NCBI RefSeq assembly: GCF_003946885.1
Contig: NZ_RWKQ01000035.1
Coordinates: 1 to 48,256 of the forward strand
From: Specibacter cremeus
GTDB lineage: Bacteria; Actinomycetota; Actinomycetes; Actinomycetales; Micrococcaceae
Reading direction: 5' to 3'
Length of the DNA: 48,256 bases
Notes under the pieces: model-generated
Databases searched by the model: none
Told to the model about the DNA's origin: nothing
What the model saw: only the letters and a program-made list of their open reading frames with translations
Program-made: the position numbers and the translations under genes
Shown: positions 32,938-41,880 of the stretch, one piece after another
Layout of the letters: each line of letters begins with the position of its first letter
Position numbering within the stretch: position 1 is the first letter of the stretch

Positions 32938-33068
32938 GAAAAGAGCCCGTTAGTTCACACGCCGCCGTGCGGCAAGCCGCGGGTGCTTGACCACGGAGGC
33001 GCCCTGGGTCCGGATCGGCCGGCAACCGCGTTTCATTCCGGAGCCCTGCCGGAAGAAGGTCGCACCGC

Positions 33069-35381
33069 ATGAACAGCAACAAGCCGCCAGTCCAGGACGT
33101 CACCGACGCCGACATGCGGGTCACGCACCCGAAGAAATCGGCCGCCGGACTGACCAGCCTCACGGTGTCCATCCCCATGGCCCTGTCCGAGATGGGCCTC
33201 GGGCGCACCATCAAGACCCTCGCCGCCATGAACCAGAAGGACGGCTTCGACTGCATGAGCTGCGCCTGGCCGGACCCGCCGGACCGGAAGATCGCCGAAT
33301 TCTGCGAAAACGGGGCGAAAGCCGTCGCCTGGGAGGCGGACCCGCTGAAGATCCCGTCCACGTTCTGGGCGGAAAACACCGTTTCCTCGCTGCGGGACCG
33401 CACCGAATACTGGCTGGGGCAGCAGGGCCGGTTCGTCGAGCCGCTCTACAAGGCCGCTGGCCAGGACCACTACCAGCCGGTGAGCTGGGACGACGCGTTC
33501 GGTATCATCGCCAGGGAACTGAACGCGCTGGACTCCCCGAACCAGGCCACGTTCTACACGAGCGGGCGCACCAGCAACGAGGCCGCGTTCGAATACCAGC
33601 TGTTCGCCCGCGCGTTCGGCACCAACAACCTGCCCGACTGCTCCAACATGTGCCACGAATCCACCGGTGCCGCCATGGGGGAGACCATCGGCGTGGGCAA
33701 GTCCGCCGTCTCCTATACCGACTTCGCCAAGGCCGACCTGATCATCATCATGGGCCAGAACCCGGGCACCTGCCACCCGCGCATGCTCACCGCGCTCGAG
33801 GAGGCCAAGCGCGCCGGGGCGTCCATCGTGGCCGTCAACCCGCTGCCGGAGGCCGGGCTCATCAACTTCCGCAACCCGCAACGGCCCCGCGGCCTCGTCG
33901 GCAGGGGCACCGACCTGGCCGACCAGTTCCTGCAGATCCGCCTCGCCGGCGACATGGCCCTCCTGCAGGCCGTGTCCAAGCGCGTGTTCGAGGCCGAGGA
34001 CGCCGCCCCCGGCACCGTCCTGGACCATGCGTTCCTCGATGAGCACTGCCAGGGCCTGGCGGAGTTCAAGGATCACGTCGCCACGCTCGACGAGGCGGAG
34101 GTCCTCGCGGCCACCGGGCTGCGGAGCGCGGAGATCGACGAGCTCGCCGCACGGTACCTGAAGGCCGACAAGGTCATCATCACGTGGGCCATGGGCCTGA
34201 CCCAGCACAAGAAGGCCGTGCCCACCATCAAGGAGATCGTCAACCTGCTGCTGCTGCGCGGCAACATCGGCAAGCCGGGCGCCGGGCCCTCACCCATCCG
34301 CGGGCACTCCAACGTGCAGGGCGACCGGACCATGGGCATATGGGAGCAGATGCCACCGGCCTTCCTGGACGGTCTGCAAATGGAATTCGGCTTCGACCCG
34401 CCCCGTGAGCCGGGCCTCGACGTCGTCGAGAGCATCCGCGCCATGCGTGACGGAAAACTCAAGGTCCTGTTCGCGCTCGGCGGCAACCTGGTCTCCGCCG
34501 TCTCCGACACGTCCGTCGCCGAGGCGGCGCTGCAGAACCTCAAGCTCTCCGTCCAGGTGTCCACGAAACTGAACAGGTCGCACGCGTTCGTGGGGGAGCA
34601 GGCGCTCATCCTGCCGACGCTGGGCCGCAGCGAAATCGACCTGCAGGCCGCCGGCCCGCAGTTCGTCACCGTCGAGGACACCGTCTGCGCCGTCCACGCC
34701 TCGGCCGGCCGCGTGCAACCCATCTCCGCCACGGCGCTGTCCGAGGTGGCGATCATCAGCCGGCTGGCACGGGCCGTGCTCGGCGATGACCACCCGGTCG
34801 ACTGGGCCGGCTTCGAGGCCGACTACGACAGCATCAGGGAGCACATCGCCCACGTCTGCGCCGGTTGCGAGGACTACAACGAAAAGGTGCGCCGGCCCGG
34901 CGGGTTCGTGCTGCCGCACCCGCCGCGCGACAGCCGCACGTTCCCGACCGCCACCGGCAAGGCCATGATCACGGTCAACGAGCTGGAGACCATCCACGTC
35001 CCGGACGGCCGGCTGCTGCTGCAGAGCGTGCGTTCCCACGACCAGTTCAACACGACCATGTACACGCTCAACGACCGGTACCGCGGCGTGAAGAAGGGCC
35101 GGCACGTGCTGTTCGTCAACCCCGACGACCTGAAGGAGCTGGGCCTGTCCGACGGCGACTACGTCGACGTGCACGGCGAGGCCGCCGACGGCACCGACCG
35201 GGTACTGCGCCAGCAGCGCATCATCAGCTATCCGACGTCGCGCGGCTGCGTCGCCGCCTACTTCCCCGAGGCCAACGTGCTGGTGTCCCTCGACGACACC
35301 GCGGAGGTGAGCAACACGCCCGTCTCCAAGTCCGTCGTCGTGCGCCTGGAACGCGCCGAAGCCCCGGCGTTCGCCCACTGA
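33069..35381 (+). CDS. FdhF/YdeP-family molybdopterin oxidoreductase
   Basis: A 770-residue bis-molybdopterin-type oxidoreductase of the YdeP branch, related to formate dehydrogenase H. The N-terminal region has DCMSCAWPDPP (residues 61-71) rather than the full four-Cys ferredoxin-like motif of FdhF. The segment NLPDCSNMCHESTGAAMGET holds the probable molybdenum-ligand Cys. IIIMGQNPGTCHPRML, IRGHSNVQGDRTMG and the C-terminal SVRSHDQFNTTMYTLNDRYR are cofactor-binding landmarks of the family. The physiological substrate of YdeP-type proteins is not settled; formate is a guess. A small membrane protein gene follows. moaA upstream fits the need for molybdenum cofactor. Confidence 0.9.
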   Translation: MNSNKPPVQDVTDADMRVTHPKKSAAGLTSLTVSIPMALSEMGLGRTIKTLAAMNQKDGFDCMSCAWPDPPDRKIAEFCENGAKAVAWEADPLKIPSTFWAENTVSSLRDRTEYWLGQQGRFVEPLYKAAGQDHYQPVSWDDAFGIIARELNALDSPNQATFYTSGRTSNEAAFEYQLFARAFGTNNLPDCSNMCHESTGAAMGETIGVGKSAVSYTDFAKADLIIIMGQNPGTCHPRMLTALEEAKRAGASIVAVNPLPEAGLINFRNPQRPRGLVGRGTDLADQFLQIRLAGDMALLQAVSKRVFEAEDAAPGTVLDHAFLDEHCQGLAEFKDHVATLDEAEVLAATGLRSAEIDELAARYLKADKVIITWAMGLTQHKKAVPTIKEIVNLLLLRGNIGKPGAGPSPIRGHSNVQGDRTMGIWEQMPPAFLDGLQMEFGFDPPREPGLDVVESIRAMRDGKLKVLFALGGNLVSAVSDTSVAEAALQNLKLSVQVSTKLNRSHAFVGEQALILPTLGRSEIDLQAAGPQFVTVEDTVCAVHASAGRVQPISATALSEVAIISRLARAVLGDDHPVDWAGFEADYDSIREHIAHVCAGCEDYNEKVRRPGGFVLPHPPRDSRTFPTATGKAMITVNELETIHVPDGRLLLQSVRSHDQFNTTMYTLNDRYRGVKKGRHVLFVNPDDLKELGLSDGDYVDVHGEAADGTDRVLRQQRIISYPTSRGCVAAYFPEANVLVSLDDTAEVSNTPVSKSVVVRLERAEAPAFAH

Positions 35382-35493
35382 CCACCCGGTACGGGCCCAG
35401 GAAGGAGGCCCGGCCTACACACTTGCCCGCGGTTCCATCATTCGCACCCAGTGAGTTCACATTGGTTTGTTCACACTGAAAAGGATCATGGAC

Positions 35494-36078
35494 ATGAACA
35501 TGGTGTTTGAGGCCTCGGCATTCGTACCGATCGGCCTCGGGTTTTTCGGTCTCGGCACGGGCTACCTGATCTACGGCCCGCAGGAACTGTTTCACTGGCC
35601 CAAGCGGGATGAGGCGGTGGACCGGTCAACCGGTGTTTGGGGCATCTGGATGCCGGGCTTCTGCCAACTGCTGACGGGCATCTACCTGTTCGTCGGCATG
35701 ACCTGGTTCCAGGTGTTCAAGGCGGCGCCGCTGTACATGGCCGCGCTCGCGTTCTCCGCGTACGGCATCCACTGGTTCGCGCTCGGCTACAACCGCTGGC
35801 AGCGCAGCGATCCGCGCCCCAACGCGGGCATGTCCGTGGCCTTCACCGTCATCTCCGTGCTGGGGCTGGTGGTGTTCTTCCTGGCTGGCGACTGGCCCGT
35901 CGGGCTGCTGTTCTGCGGGCTGACGCTCATCTATGTCAGCGACTTCTTCCACAGCATCGGCATGGCCTGGGGTGAACGCGCTCTCGGGTTCTGGCACCTG
36001 GCCACGGGCCTGTGGCTGATGTACCTGACGTTCGCCACCGGCCTCAACCTGGCCTCGGGCATGCACCTGCCGCTGTAG
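35494..36078 (+). CDS. Six-segment integral membrane protein following the YdeP-type enzyme
   Basis: A 194-residue, very hydrophobic protein with about six membrane segments, from FVPIGLGFFGLGTGYLIYG to LWLMYLTFATGLNLASG. Trp and His residues recur near segment ends (FHWPK, YGIHWFALGYNRW, SDFFHS, GFWHLATGLW). The size and layout resemble small-solute channels or carriers of the AmiS/UreI or GPR1/FUN34/YaaH kind, but their diagnostic motifs are not seen, so the family is left open. ATG 35494 is chosen because AAAAGGA stands eight bases upstream; ATG 35488 is too close. It lies 112 bp after the oxidoreductase on the same strand and probably shares its transcript. Confidence 0.6.
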   Translation: MNMVFEASAFVPIGLGFFGLGTGYLIYGPQELFHWPKRDEAVDRSTGVWGIWMPGFCQLLTGIYLFVGMTWFQVFKAAPLYMAALAFSAYGIHWFALGYNRWQRSDPRPNAGMSVAFTVISVLGLVVFFLAGDWPVGLLFCGLTLIYVSDFFHSIGMAWGERALGFWHLATGLWLMYLTFATGLNLASGMHLPL

Positions 36079-36089
36079 AGGCGGTGATG

Positions 36090-36136
36090 GACGACGGCGG
36101 CGACTCGCCCACGGCGGGCGGGTCGCCGCCGTCGTC
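36090..36136. terminator. Bidirectional terminator after the membrane protein gene
   Basis: GACGACGGCGGCGACTCGCC and its near-perfect complement (one mismatch) form 21-nt arms, 36090-36110 and 36116-36136, around a 5-nt loop between convergent genes. The stem resembles that at 12261-12303. Confidence 0.8.
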
Positions 36137-36144
36137 GTCCGGGC

Positions 36145-37308
36145 TCAGCCGGTCCACTCGCCCATGGCGCAGGCCGCCGCCAGCACGTCCAGGTACGGCG
36201 CCAGGTCGAAGCCCTGCGCCGCCACCCACACGTCGTCGTAGTACGTCTGCCCGTACCGGGCGCCGCCGTCGCACAACAGTGTCACGATGCTGCCGGTGCG
36301 CCCGGCCGCGCGCATCTCACAGACCAGCCGCAGCGCCGCGTACAGGTTGGTGCCCGTGGACCCGCCGGCACACAGCCCGGTGTGCCGCTGCAGGAACCGG
36401 GTCGCGGCCAGCGACGCGGCGTCCGGGACGCCCATCATCCGGTCCACGACGTCCGGCTGGAAGCTGGGCTCCATGCGCGGCCGGCCGATGCCCTCGATCC
36501 GCGACCCGCCGCCGGTGGCGCCAGGATCGTGACCGGCCCAGCCGGCCAGGAACGCGGAATTCTCCGGGTCCGCCACGCAGAGGCTGGTGGGGTGGCCCTG
36601 GTAGCGGATGTACCGGCCGATCGTCGCGCTCGTCCCGCCGGTGCCGGCGCCCACCACGATCCACTCGGGCAGCGGGTGCCGTTCGGCGCGCAGCTGGGCG
36701 AAGATCGACTCGGCGATGTTGTTGTTGCCGCGCCAGTCCGTGGCCCGTTCGGCGAACGTGAACTGGTCCATGTAGTGCCCGCCGAGTTCCGCGGCCAGCC
36801 GGCTCGACTCGTCGTAGATCGACACGGCATCGCCCACCAGGTGGCAGTGGCCGCCGTACGCCTCGATGGCGGCGATCTTCTCCGGGCTGGTCCGGCGCGG
36901 GATGACGGCCACGAACGGCAGGCCGATGAGCCGGGCAAAGTACGCCTCGCTGATGGCCGTCGACCCGCTGGAGGCCTCCACGATCGTGGACTCCGCATGG
37001 ATGAGGTCGTTGCACAGCCCGTACAGGAACAGCGACCGCGCCAGCCGGTGCTTGAGGCTGCCGGTCGGGTGCGTGGATTCGTCCTTCAGGTACAGGTCGA
37101 TGCCCCACTCGGCCGGCAGCGGGAACTGCAACAGGTGCGTGTCGGCGGAGCGGACGCCGTCGGCCTTGACCCGGCGGATGGCCTCGGTCAGCCACGCGCG
37201 CTTTGCCGGGTCGGTCCGGTCCACATCGACAAGTCCGACGACGGCGGGCCGGGGTTGCGCCGTCGGCGCGCCGGCGTCGGGGTTGGCGGCGGGGGTGGCT
37301 GCACTCAT
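36145..37308 (-). CDS. PLP-dependent L-cysteine desulfhydrase (Cds1-like)
   Basis: A 387-residue fold-type II PLP enzyme of the cysteine synthase superfamily, best resembling mycobacterial Cds1, which turns L-cysteine into pyruvate, ammonia and hydrogen sulfide. The PLP lysine lies in [37 protein letters not shown] binds the substrate carboxylate; [18 protein letters not shown] is the phosphate-binding loop. An Ala/Pro-rich N-terminus of about 25 residues precedes homology. AAGGAG lies at the right distance before ATG 37308. The gene is divergent from a CoA-transferase across a region with an octamer repeat. Cysteine synthase activity is the alternative. Confidence 0.85.
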   Translation of the reverse strand: MSAATPAANPDAGAPTAQPRPAVVGLVDVDRTDPAKRAWLTEAIRRVKADGVRSADTHLLQFPLPAEWGIDLYLKDESTHPTGSLKHRLARSLFLYGLCNDLIHAESTIVEASSGSTAISEAYFARLIGLPFVAVIPRRTSPEKIAAIEAYGGHCHLVGDAVSIYDESSRLAAELGGHYMDQFTFAERATDWRGNNNIAESIFAQLRAERHPLPEWIVVGAGTGGTSATIGRYIRYQGHPTSLCVADPENSAFLAGWAGHDPGATGGGSRIEGIGRPRMEPSFQPDVVDRMMGVPDAASLAATRFLQRHTGLCAGGSTGTNLYAALRLVCEMRAAGRTGSIVTLLCDGGARYGQTYYDDVWVAAQGFDLAPYLDVLAAACAMGEWTG

Positions 37309-37636
37309 GGCTGCTCCTTGGAAGTGGGCGGGGTCCGGAACCGGCCGGCCCGTGACGATGGAGTTCGTTCCGGACGCTGCCGTTGCGCACGAGTGTGAAG
37401 CGTATCAAACCGATCCCACGGTCCCTGGGGTCTTGGGGTCTTGGGGTCTTGGGGTCTTGGGGGCCGCCAGGCGGGCCCGGGGCACGTCCGCCGGCACCTG
37501 GGCGCGTGAAAGCCACAGTTCGTCGCGGAGGCCCACCCACGGTGGCACGGAACGGCCGTTGTCGTCTGGCCCACGGGCTACAGTGGTGTGGGCGACACTC
37601 GAGGATGGGGGTCGCGACCAAGGGAAGGGCCCGCAC
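37309..37636. other. Divergent intergenic region of cds1-like and CoA-transferase genes
   Basis: 328 bp without a gene. It holds the promoters of both flanking genes (none with clear consensus boxes) and the GGGGTCTT tandem array listed separately. AAGGGAAGGG lies just before the CoA-transferase GTG. Confidence 0.5.
37427..37458. repeat. Tandem octamer array (GGGGTCTT) x4
   Basis: Four exact head-to-tail GGGGTCTT units, preceded by a partial one and followed by GGGGG. The array lies between two divergent promoters, where copy-number change could alter spacing. Length eight means it would also shift any frame crossing it. Confidence 0.85.
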
Positions 37637-39148
37637 GTGCACGATCGAATCCGGAACGCAGGACTGCTGGAACGCCGGATGTCGGCCGAACAGGCGGCCG
37701 CGCTGATCAAGCCGGGGATGACGGTGGCGATGAGCGGCTTCACGGGGGCCGGCTACCCGAAGGCGGTGCCGCAGGCGCTGGCAAGCCTGATGGAGGCCGA
37801 ACACGGAGCCGGGAACGAGTTCCAGATCAAGGTCCTCACCGGCGCGTCCACGGCGCCGGAGCTCGACGGCGTGCTGGCGAAGGTGGGCGGCATGCAGCTG
37901 CGCCTGCCCTACATGTCGGACCCGAGCCTGCGCAAGCGAATCAACGACGGCGACCTCGACTACATGGACATCCATCTCAGCCATGTGGCCCAACACGCCT
38001 GGTTCGGCTTCTACGGCGACGTGGACGTGGCCGTGATCGAGGTGGTGGGCGTGCTGGAGGACGGCCGGCTCATCCCGTCGTCGTCCGTGGGCAACAACAA
38101 GACGTGGCTGGAGATGGCGGACAAGGTCATCATCGAGGTCAACGCGCAGCAGTCGCCCGGGCTGGAGGGCATGCATGACATCTACTACGGCACGGCCCTG
38201 CCGCCGCACCGCAAGCCGATCCCGCTGCTGGCCCCGGAGGACCGGATCGGCGTGCCGTACCTGCACGTGGACCCGGACAAGATCATCGCCGTCGTCGAGA
38301 CGGACGCGCCGGACCGGCTGTCCGCGTTCGCCGCCCCGGACGCGGCCTCCCGGCAGATCGCCGGCCACCTGCTGGACTTCTTCGCCCACGAGATCGACCA
38401 CGGCCGGTTGACCGGGACATTGCTGCCGCTGCAGTCCGGTGTGGGCAATGTCGCCAACGCCGTGCTGGCGGGCCTGGCCGACGGTGGCTACCGCGGGCTG
38501 CGCGCGTTCACCGAGGTCATCCAGGACGGCATGTTGGAGCTGATCAAGAATGGCACGCTGGCGTTCGCATCCGCCACGTCGTTCTCGCTCAGCGAGGCCG
38601 GCATCGCCGAATTCAACGCGAACGTCGACTTCTACCGGGAACGGATCGTGCTGCGCCCGCAGGAGATCTCCAACCACCCGGAACTGGTGCGCCGGCTCGG
38701 CTGCATCGCCATGAACGGGATGATCGAGGCGGACATCTACGGCAACGTGAACTCCACGCACGTGGCCGGGTCGCACATGATGAACGGCATCGGCGGGTCC
38801 GGCGACTTCGCCCGCAATGGCTTCCTGTCCGTGTTCATGTCCCCGAGCACGGCCAAGGGCGGCAGGATCTCCGGGATCGTGCCGATGGCCAGCCACGTGG
38901 ACCACACCGAGCACGACACCATGGTCATCGTCACCGAGCAGGGCCTGGCGGACCTGCGCGGCCTGGCGCCCAAGCAACGCGCGCGGCTCATCATGGAACG
39001 CTGCGCCCACCCGGACTTCCGGCCCATGCTGGAGGACTACTTCGAACGGGCGTCCCGCGAGAGCTACGGCAAGCACACCCCGCACCTGATGGGGGAGGCG
39101 TTGTCCTGGCACCAGCGCTACATCGATACGGGGGACATGCGCCCGTAG
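37637..39148 (+). CDS. Acetyl-CoA hydrolase / succinyl-CoA:acetate CoA-transferase family protein
   Basis: A 503-residue class I CoA-transferase, the usual length for AarC/Cat1-type enzymes that move CoA between succinate or propionate and acetate. MTVAMSGFTGAGYPKAVPQA opens the first domain. LQSGVGNVANAVLAGLADGG and AFTEVIQDGMLELIKNG follow, the Glu of TEVIQD matching the catalytic Glu that forms the glutamyl-CoA thioester. VAGSHMMNGIGGSGDFARNG and TEQGLADLRGLAPKQRA complete the family pattern. The GTG start at 37637 fits the ribosome-binding site and the start of homology; the frame is open far upstream but that part is non-coding. It stands alone, divergent from the cds1-like gene. Confidence 0.9.
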   Translation: MHDRIRNAGLLERRMSAEQAAALIKPGMTVAMSGFTGAGYPKAVPQALASLMEAEHGAGNEFQIKVLTGASTAPELDGVLAKVGGMQLRLPYMSDPSLRKRINDGDLDYMDIHLSHVAQHAWFGFYGDVDVAVIEVVGVLEDGRLIPSSSVGNNKTWLEMADKVIIEVNAQQSPGLEGMHDIYYGTALPPHRKPIPLLAPEDRIGVPYLHVDPDKIIAVVETDAPDRLSAFAAPDAASRQIAGHLLDFFAHEIDHGRLTGTLLPLQSGVGNVANAVLAGLADGGYRGLRAFTEVIQDGMLELIKNGTLAFASATSFSLSEAGIAEFNANVDFYRERIVLRPQEISNHPELVRRLGCIAMNGMIEADIYGNVNSTHVAGSHMMNGIGGSGDFARNGFLSVFMSPSTAKGGRISGIVPMASHVDHTEHDTMVIVTEQGLADLRGLAPKQRARLIMERCAHPDFRPMLEDYFERASRESYGKHTPHLMGEALSWHQRYIDTGDMRP

Positions 39149-39182
39149 CGCTTGCCCCCGGCGGGGAGGCGAGAACGCCCGG

Positions 39183-39848
39183 TCACCCCTCCACGAGGTG
39201 GCGGTAGTGGCTGCGGCGGGACGGGGGAATCAGCGACTGCAGAACGAGCGCGGTCTGCGCCCTGATAAACGTCTCGACCGAGTATTTCGGTTCGAAGTGC
39301 CAGGCCTTGAGCGCCCACGCGTGGGCGAGCATCATCAGGTCGTAGGTGACCAAATCGGGGTCCGCGCTCCGGATGATGCCGCGTGCCATGCCGGCCTCGA
39401 CGGCGTCGCGCAGGGGTGCCGACGTCTCGACCTCCAGTTCCTTGATCTGCTCCAGGCCGGCATGGTCGAGGGTACGGCTCTCCCGATAGGTCAGCAGTAC
39501 GGCGTCCCGGTTCTCGTCGACTATCTCGGTGTACCGGCGGAATCCGGCGGCCAGGCGTTCGACCGGATCGTCCCCCACGGCGTCCATGGCGGGCCGGAGC
39601 TGGTCCCGGAACGAGTTGAGGATGTCCAGCACGGCGGCAAGGAGGATCTCCTCCTTGCCGCCAAAATAGGTGTACAGCAACCCGACACTGACCGACGCCT
39701 CGTTCGCGAGCGCCTGCATCGACATCTCGTGAAAGCCCGTGCGTTGCATCACGGCGACCGCAGCGTCGAGGACCTGGCGGCGCCGGGCGTCACGGCGCAG
39801 GGACCGCACGGCCTCCTCCATCTCGGAAATTGACTCGGCCAGGCTCAT
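39183..39848 (-). CDS. TetR-family transcriptional regulator of the acyl-CoA operon
   Basis: A 221-residue TetR-type repressor with an N-terminal HTH (MSMQALANEASVSVGLLYTYFGGKEEILLAAV) split by the usual turn, and a helical C-terminal ligand domain. The ATG at 39848 is chosen because AAAGGAG stands six bases upstream; a GTG at 39866 lies before that site. It is the last gene of a run with an acyl-CoA dehydrogenase, enoyl-CoA hydratase and SDR on the same strand, so an acyl-CoA ligand is likely. The palindrome ATTCAT-n5-ATGAAT next to the operon's -10 box is its probable target. Confidence 0.88.
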   Translation of the reverse strand: MSLAESISEMEEAVRSLRRDARRRQVLDAAVAVMQRTGFHEMSMQALANEASVSVGLLYTYFGGKEEILLAAVLDILNSFRDQLRPAMDAVGDDPVERLAAGFRRYTEIVDENRDAVLLTYRESRTLDHAGLEQIKELEVETSAPLRDAVEAGMARGIIRSADPDLVTYDLMMLAHAWALKAWHFEPKYSVETFIRAQTALVLQSLIPPSRRSHYRHLVEG

Positions 39849-39894
39849 CGTCCGCTCCTTTGCCACCTGTCACCATCCGCCCGGCCGCGGTGGC

Positions 39895-41034
39895 TCAGCC
39901 GATGAGGTCGCGGGCGATCAGTTCCTTGAGGATCTCCGTAGTGCCACCATAGATCGTTTGCGCGCGGGCATCGACAAAGGCGCGGGAAATCGGGTATTCC
40001 CGCATGTATCCGTAGCCGCCGTACAGTTGCAGGCATCGGTCCGCCACCCGGAACTGGAGTTCGGTGGTCCACCACTTCACGCGGGCGGCCCGGGCGGCGC
40101 TCAGTTCACCGGCGAGGTGTTCGCGAACGCAGTCATCGACGTAGGCGCGCGCGGCGTCGAGCTCCGTTGCCAGTTCGGCAATGACCGTGTGCGTCTGTTG
40201 GAAATCGCCGATCCGCTGCCCAAACGCCGTCCGTTCACGGATGTACCGCAGCGTCCCGGCCAACACTCCCTCGGCGGCAGCGACGGCCCCCACCGCGAGC
40301 GAGAGCCGCTCTTGGGGGAGGTTGTGCACCAGCTGGAAGAAGCCTTCGCCTTCAAGGCCCAGGCGATGCGTCGCCGGGACGCGGGCGTCGCGGAAGCTCA
40401 ATTCGCTGGTGTCCTGCGCGTGCAGGCCGATCTTGTCCAGATTGCGTCCCCGCGCGAATCCGGGTGTGCCGGCCTCGACGGCGAGCAACGTCAGACCGTG
40501 GTGCGGTTCCGGCGAGGTCCGTACGGCAACGACGAACAGGTCGGCATTCTGGCCGTTGGAGATGAAGGTCTTGCTGCCGTTGACAACATAGTGTTCACCG
40601 TCCCGCACGGCACTGGTGCGGATGCCGGCCAGGTCGCTGCCGGCGCCCGGCTCGGTCATGGCGATCGCCAGCAGCGATTCGCCGGTGACGACGCGCGGGA
40701 GCCATCGGGACTTCTGTTCAGCCCGTGCCAGACCGGTCAGGTACGGCAAGACCACATCGTTTTGCAACGCGAACGCCAGGCCGAGGGCCACGGCCCCGAC
40801 CCGGTTGGTCTCCTCGATGACAATGGCGTTGTAGCGGAAGTCGTCGACCCCGGGTCCGCCGTATTCTTCCGGTACCGATAGGCCAAGCAGGCCGAGGCTG
40901 CCGGCCTGGACAAAGAACGCCCGGTCGATTCGCCGATTTCGTTCCCAGCGGTCCAATTGGGGCACGACGTCGCGGGCAAGGAAGCGGCGCATCATGGCGC
41001 GGAACGCGACGTGTTCGGGGCCCTGGTCCAGCAT
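39895..41034 (-). CDS. Acyl-CoA dehydrogenase
   Basis: A 379-residue FAD enzyme that introduces the alpha,beta double bond into acyl-CoA, passing electrons to ETF. Standard landmarks are LAIAMTEPGAGSDLAGIRTS (FAD/substrate loop), VNGSKTFISNGQNADLFVV, TAFGQRIGDFQQTHTVIAEL and the C-terminal LQLYGGYGYMREYPISRAF followed by RAQTIYGGTTEILKELIAR. The usual catalytic base in the YGGTTEI segment is Glu, which is present. It follows the enoyl-CoA hydratase by 17 bp. Chain length and branching of the substrate are not predictable here. Confidence 0.92.
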   Translation of the reverse strand: MLDQGPEHVAFRAMMRRFLARDVVPQLDRWERNRRIDRAFFVQAGSLGLLGLSVPEEYGGPGVDDFRYNAIVIEETNRVGAVALGLAFALQNDVVLPYLTGLARAEQKSRWLPRVVTGESLLAIAMTEPGAGSDLAGIRTSAVRDGEHYVVNGSKTFISNGQNADLFVVAVRTSPEPHHGLTLLAVEAGTPGFARGRNLDKIGLHAQDTSELSFRDARVPATHRLGLEGEGFFQLVHNLPQERLSLAVGAVAAAEGVLAGTLRYIRERTAFGQRIGDFQQTHTVIAELATELDAARAYVDDCVREHLAGELSAARAARVKWWTTELQFRVADRCLQLYGGYGYMREYPISRAFVDARAQTIYGGTTEILKELIARDLIG

Positions 41035-41051
41035 GGCCTGCTCCCGCGTTC

Positions 41052-41858
41052 TCAGCCGGCCCGCGCCGCGGACGGAAACCGGGGGGCTCGCTTCTCCCGC
41101 AGGGCCGCGGCGCCCTCGGCCACATCGGGTCCGAGGAAGGTGAGCATTTCGTAGGCGGCTGACTGGTCGAAGATCGGCCCGGCACTTCGAAGCCAATTGT
41201 TCAGTGCCCGCTTCGTCCACCGGATGGCAAGCTGTGATCCGGTGGCCAGTTCGTTCGCGATTCCCAGGGCCGTCTCGAGCACCCGGTCCCGCGGGATGGC
41301 CAGGCTCACCAGGCCGATCCTCTCGGCCTCGGCGCCCGTGAGCATCTCGCCGGTCAGCAAGTAGTAGCGTGCCTTCGCCATCCCCACCAGCAGGGGCCAG
41401 ATCATCGCCGCATGGTCTCCAGCGGCGACGCCGAGCTTCACATGGCCGTCGCCCAGCCGGGCGTCCTCGGCGCAGACGCAGATGTCCGCCAGCAACGCCA
41501 CGACCAGCCCGGCGCCGACAGCCACCCCGTTGACGGCCGACACAATGGGCTTTTCACAGTTGATGACGTTGTAGGCCAGATCGCTCATCTCCGAGAGCAT
41601 GTGCGCCACGCGGGCATGGTCCCCAGCCATCCGCTGCACCATGGCCAGATCGCCGCCGGCGCAGAACGCCTTGCCGGCGCCCGTGACGACGGCCACCCGG
41701 GTTCCGGGGTCGTCGGACACCTCCCGCCAGACCCGTGCCAATTCGCCGTGCATCCGCTCGTCGGTGGCGTTGTAGGCTGCCGGCCGGTTCAAGGTGACCA
41801 GCAGGACGCCGTCATCGTGGCGGGTGAACGCAAGGTGCTTGTACTGGGTGAAATCCAT
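41052..41858 (-). CDS. Enoyl-CoA hydratase/isomerase family protein
   Basis: A 268-residue crotonase-fold protein. [20 protein letters not shown] forms the first half of the oxyanion hole, [20 protein letters not shown] the second, and [20 protein letters not shown] is the family signature after it. One of the two usual catalytic Glu positions reads [13 protein letters not shown] (Gly/Asp in place of the common PExGL), so it may be a variant hydratase, hydrolase or decarboxylase. It lies between the SDR (22 bp upstream) and acyl-CoA dehydrogenase genes, which together would cover successive steps of an acyl-CoA degradation. Confidence 0.88.
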   Translation of the reverse strand: MDFTQYKHLAFTRHDDGVLLVTLNRPAAYNATDERMHGELARVWREVSDDPGTRVAVVTGAGKAFCAGGDLAMVQRMAGDHARVAHMLSEMSDLAYNVINCEKPIVSAVNGVAVGAGLVVALLADICVCAEDARLGDGHVKLGVAAGDHAAMIWPLLVGMAKARYYLLTGEMLTGAEAERIGLVSLAIPRDRVLETALGIANELATGSQLAIRWTKRALNNWLRSAGPIFDQSAAYEMLTFLGPDVAEGAAALREKRAPRFPSAARAG

Positions 41859-41880
41859 GGCCCCACTGGTCGCTTCCGTG

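Noticed and set aside
32893-33068. Molybdenum cofactor riboswitch before the YdeP-type gene
   Set aside because: The leader is long enough, but I could not find the expected multi-stem arrangement; only short palindromes near the promoter are visible.
37427-37458. Riboswitch or structured RNA before the CoA-transferase
   Set aside because: The GGGGTCTT array is a simple tandem repeat without conserved paired elements that I can recognise.
36317-39112. Minus-strand open frame opposite the CoA-transferase gene
   Set aside because: Low-complexity His/Arg/Val-rich translation with no motif; the plus strand carries a convincing CoA-transferase.
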